A DNA stretch of 64,000 bases from contig JAMXLO010000053.1 of NCBI GenBank assembly GCA_024280945.1, forward strand, positions 43,456-107,455, given 5' to 3'. A program made the translations under genes and the position numbers. The notes below the pieces were generated by a model that saw only the letters and a program-made list of their open reading frames with translations, was not told the DNA's origin and did no database searches. Source of the stretch: Acetobacteraceae bacterium. Lineage in GTDB: Bacteria > Pseudomonadota > Alphaproteobacteria > Acetobacterales > Acetobacteraceae. How positions within the stretch are numbered: the first letter of the stretch is position 1; every line of letters starts with the position of its first letter. Shown piece by piece: positions 62,872-64,000 of this stretch.

Positions 62872-63118
62872 GCGGTTGCTGCCTACGGCTGCAATCGCAC
62901 GCCGCGGCGATGCCACCGTCATGCAGCTGGAGAGGCAATCGAGCGTCGTCTCCGTTCGGCTGTGCAAGCCGTTGATTCGGCTGGCAAGCACCTGCCAATA
63001 GCGCCTGACCGAACAGCGCCCCCCGATCGCCGCCGGCGCCTCTGTTTAATGCGTGATGACGAGGCATCTCCAAGCTAGCTGTGGCGTTTCCTGTCCAGCA
63101 GGACAGGAGGTTGCTGTT

Positions 63119-63463
63119 ATGACTATGAAGGGCATCCAGACATTCGGTTTGACTTTAGTCTTGCTCGCAGGACCCGCGAGCGGCTTCGCCGCTGTCGGTA
63201 GTGAGCAGGCGCGGGAAGCCAACGCAGGGAATGAAACGCGAGCGACGGATGCGCAGACGACGACCCCCAACTCGCCGACAATGAGCGCTCCCAACGTCCC
63301 GAGCCACGACGGCAATAGCCAGCTCGGCTCCACGGGTGCATCTCACGCGCAGACTGGCCCGGGGGTGACGGTTGGGCCGGGTTCCGCCAATCACGACGAC
63401 AACAAGCCGCTCGGTTACGCCAAGGGCGCGGGGGAGAACAGCTCGGTCGGCAAGGCCCGATAG
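63119..63463 (+). CDS. Small secreted low-complexity protein, PSHD/QLG family
   Basis: A 114-residue exported protein with signal peptide KGIQTFGLTLVLLAGPASG, then FAAVGSEQAREAN. The mature part is Ser/Thr/Gly/Asn-rich, with NVPSHDGNSQLG and a weaker second copy, SANHDDNKPLG. It matches the protein at 26196-26570 in signal peptide, SEQAREAN and PSHDGNSQLG, although it lacks that protein's terminal cysteines. ATG 63119 has an AGGAGG site. No EcfG promoter is visible upstream. Confidence 0.75.
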   Translation: MTMKGIQTFGLTLVLLAGPASGFAAVGSEQAREANAGNETRATDAQTTTPNSPTMSAPNVPSHDGNSQLGSTGASHAQTGPGVTVGPGSANHDDNKPLGYAKGAGENSSVGKAR

Positions 63464-64000
63464 ACCGAGCAAGTCGAACGGCTCATCGCTGACGATTGCG
63501 CCGCCGGCTGGTCCTTGTCCGCACCGCGGCCGCCGATTGCAGATGCGGTCCTAGGCGGCCTCGGTGGACGCGGCGGGGCAGGATACGCGACCGTAGACCA
63601 GTCCTCTCCCTGCCTCGCGCTGTGACCAAGTGCATCTGTAGGCAAGGAGGGTCGTCGCGAGGCTCGCATCCCTTCCGCGGCCCACCAGCCGTGACGCATC
63701 CGTGCACGCAAACGCCCGCCCGGCAGGCCTTCGCCCCAAGGGACGGAATGTGCTGACCGCAAGGGTCTGGCATCCACGTTAGCCGACGCCAAGAACCCAC
63801 AAAGCAGACGACCATCGCGCCGACGAAGCAGAGCCTATCCCCGGTATGGACCACCTATGCATTGTCCCACCGCACAACTCCTGCGGTACTAGATTTGTCT
63901 CGATCGGCCAGTTACCCCGCCACGTGGCTCTAGCTGTGCAACTGTTGCGCGGTAGCCGAAGGGCGGCTTTGTAACGATATCACCCATCCGCCGATCATGC
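63464..64000. other. 537-base region at the window end, no supported gene
   Basis: Frames of 60-125 residues exist on both strands, but they are overlapping, arginine- and proline-rich and lack domains. No tRNA, terminator or repeat was recognised. Confidence 0.5.

Noticed and set aside
1..64000. tRNA or rRNA genes, CRISPR array, prophage or transposon
   Set aside because: No cloverleaf or T-loop consensus, no regular spacer-repeat array, and no integrase, transposase, capsid or terminase gene was seen.

Overview
This window looks like chromosomal DNA from a high-GC alphaproteobacterium, most plausibly Rhodospirillales/Acetobacteraceae-like. That placement is inferred from a SAM-II riboswitch in front of metZ, a class I lysyl-tRNA synthetase, an EcfG-type stress promoter, many orphan periplasmic binding proteins and the general gene content; no rRNA gene is present to confirm it. 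I see no tRNA, CRISPR array, prophage, transposase or plasmid backbone. Almost all of the window is densely packed metabolic and transport genes.

Layout. 1-8.8 kb: metZ under a SAM-II riboswitch, a PAS-PAS hybrid histidine kinase, an EmrB-type exporter, an aldo/keto reductase, and a two-gene unit of a 2OG-Fe(II) oxygenase and a peptide-type binding protein. 9.0-11.3 kb: a tightly coupled three-gene cassette of a Lys/Glu-rich 16-residue-repeat protein, a degenerate ATP-grasp protein and an intact RimK-like ATP-grasp ligase; this is the best candidate for an undescribed system. 11.3-17.4 kb: a minus-strand acyl-CoA unit (CoA-transferase A and B subunits split by a Uma2 gene, an acyl-CoA dehydrogenase, an aminothiazoline-carboxylate hydrolase-like protein), a second peptide-type binding protein and a cupin. 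17.4-22 kb: TRAP transporter dctPQM behind hslO and a lipoprotein. 22-31.8 kb: GNAT, MFS, DUF1772 and acyltransferase genes, recX, a small stress-promoter secreted protein, and an envelope cluster in which class I lysK is followed 5 nt later by an MprF-like protein and then a flippase.

31.9-36.6 kb: a DinG/XPD-type FeS helicase, a TerB-like protein and a PhoR-type kinase, closed by two palindromic elements. 36.7-39.9 kb: a Rieske ring-hydroxylating oxygenase whose alpha and beta genes are separated by two palindromic repeats, with a divergent LivK-type binding protein. 39.9-46.9 kb: rlmH, a MetX-like hydrolase with a RidA-like protein, two tiny membrane proteins, an amidohydrolase, a Crp-family regulator with a perfect CRP-type site upstream, a DUF72 protein and a luciferase-like oxidoreductase. 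46.9-52.5 kb: glnS, a second luciferase-like oxidoreductase overlapping an alpha/beta hydrolase, and a Na/phosphate cotransporter-like protein. 52.8-62.2 kb: an MFS exporter, a ferric/polyamine-type ABC importer in three overlapping genes, a sugar-phosphate-isomerase-like protein, and iolD-iolE. 62.2-64 kb: two small proteins and apparently empty DNA.

Working together: metZ is controlled by SAM; lysK can supply Lys-tRNA to a MprF-like membrane protein; IolE and IolD act in consecutive steps of inositol breakdown and sit beside a complete ABC importer; the two small secreted paralogues at 26.4 and 63.3 kb share a repeated PSHD/QLG motif. Several dispersed palindromes lie between genes, and in three places they supply or contain a stop codon.
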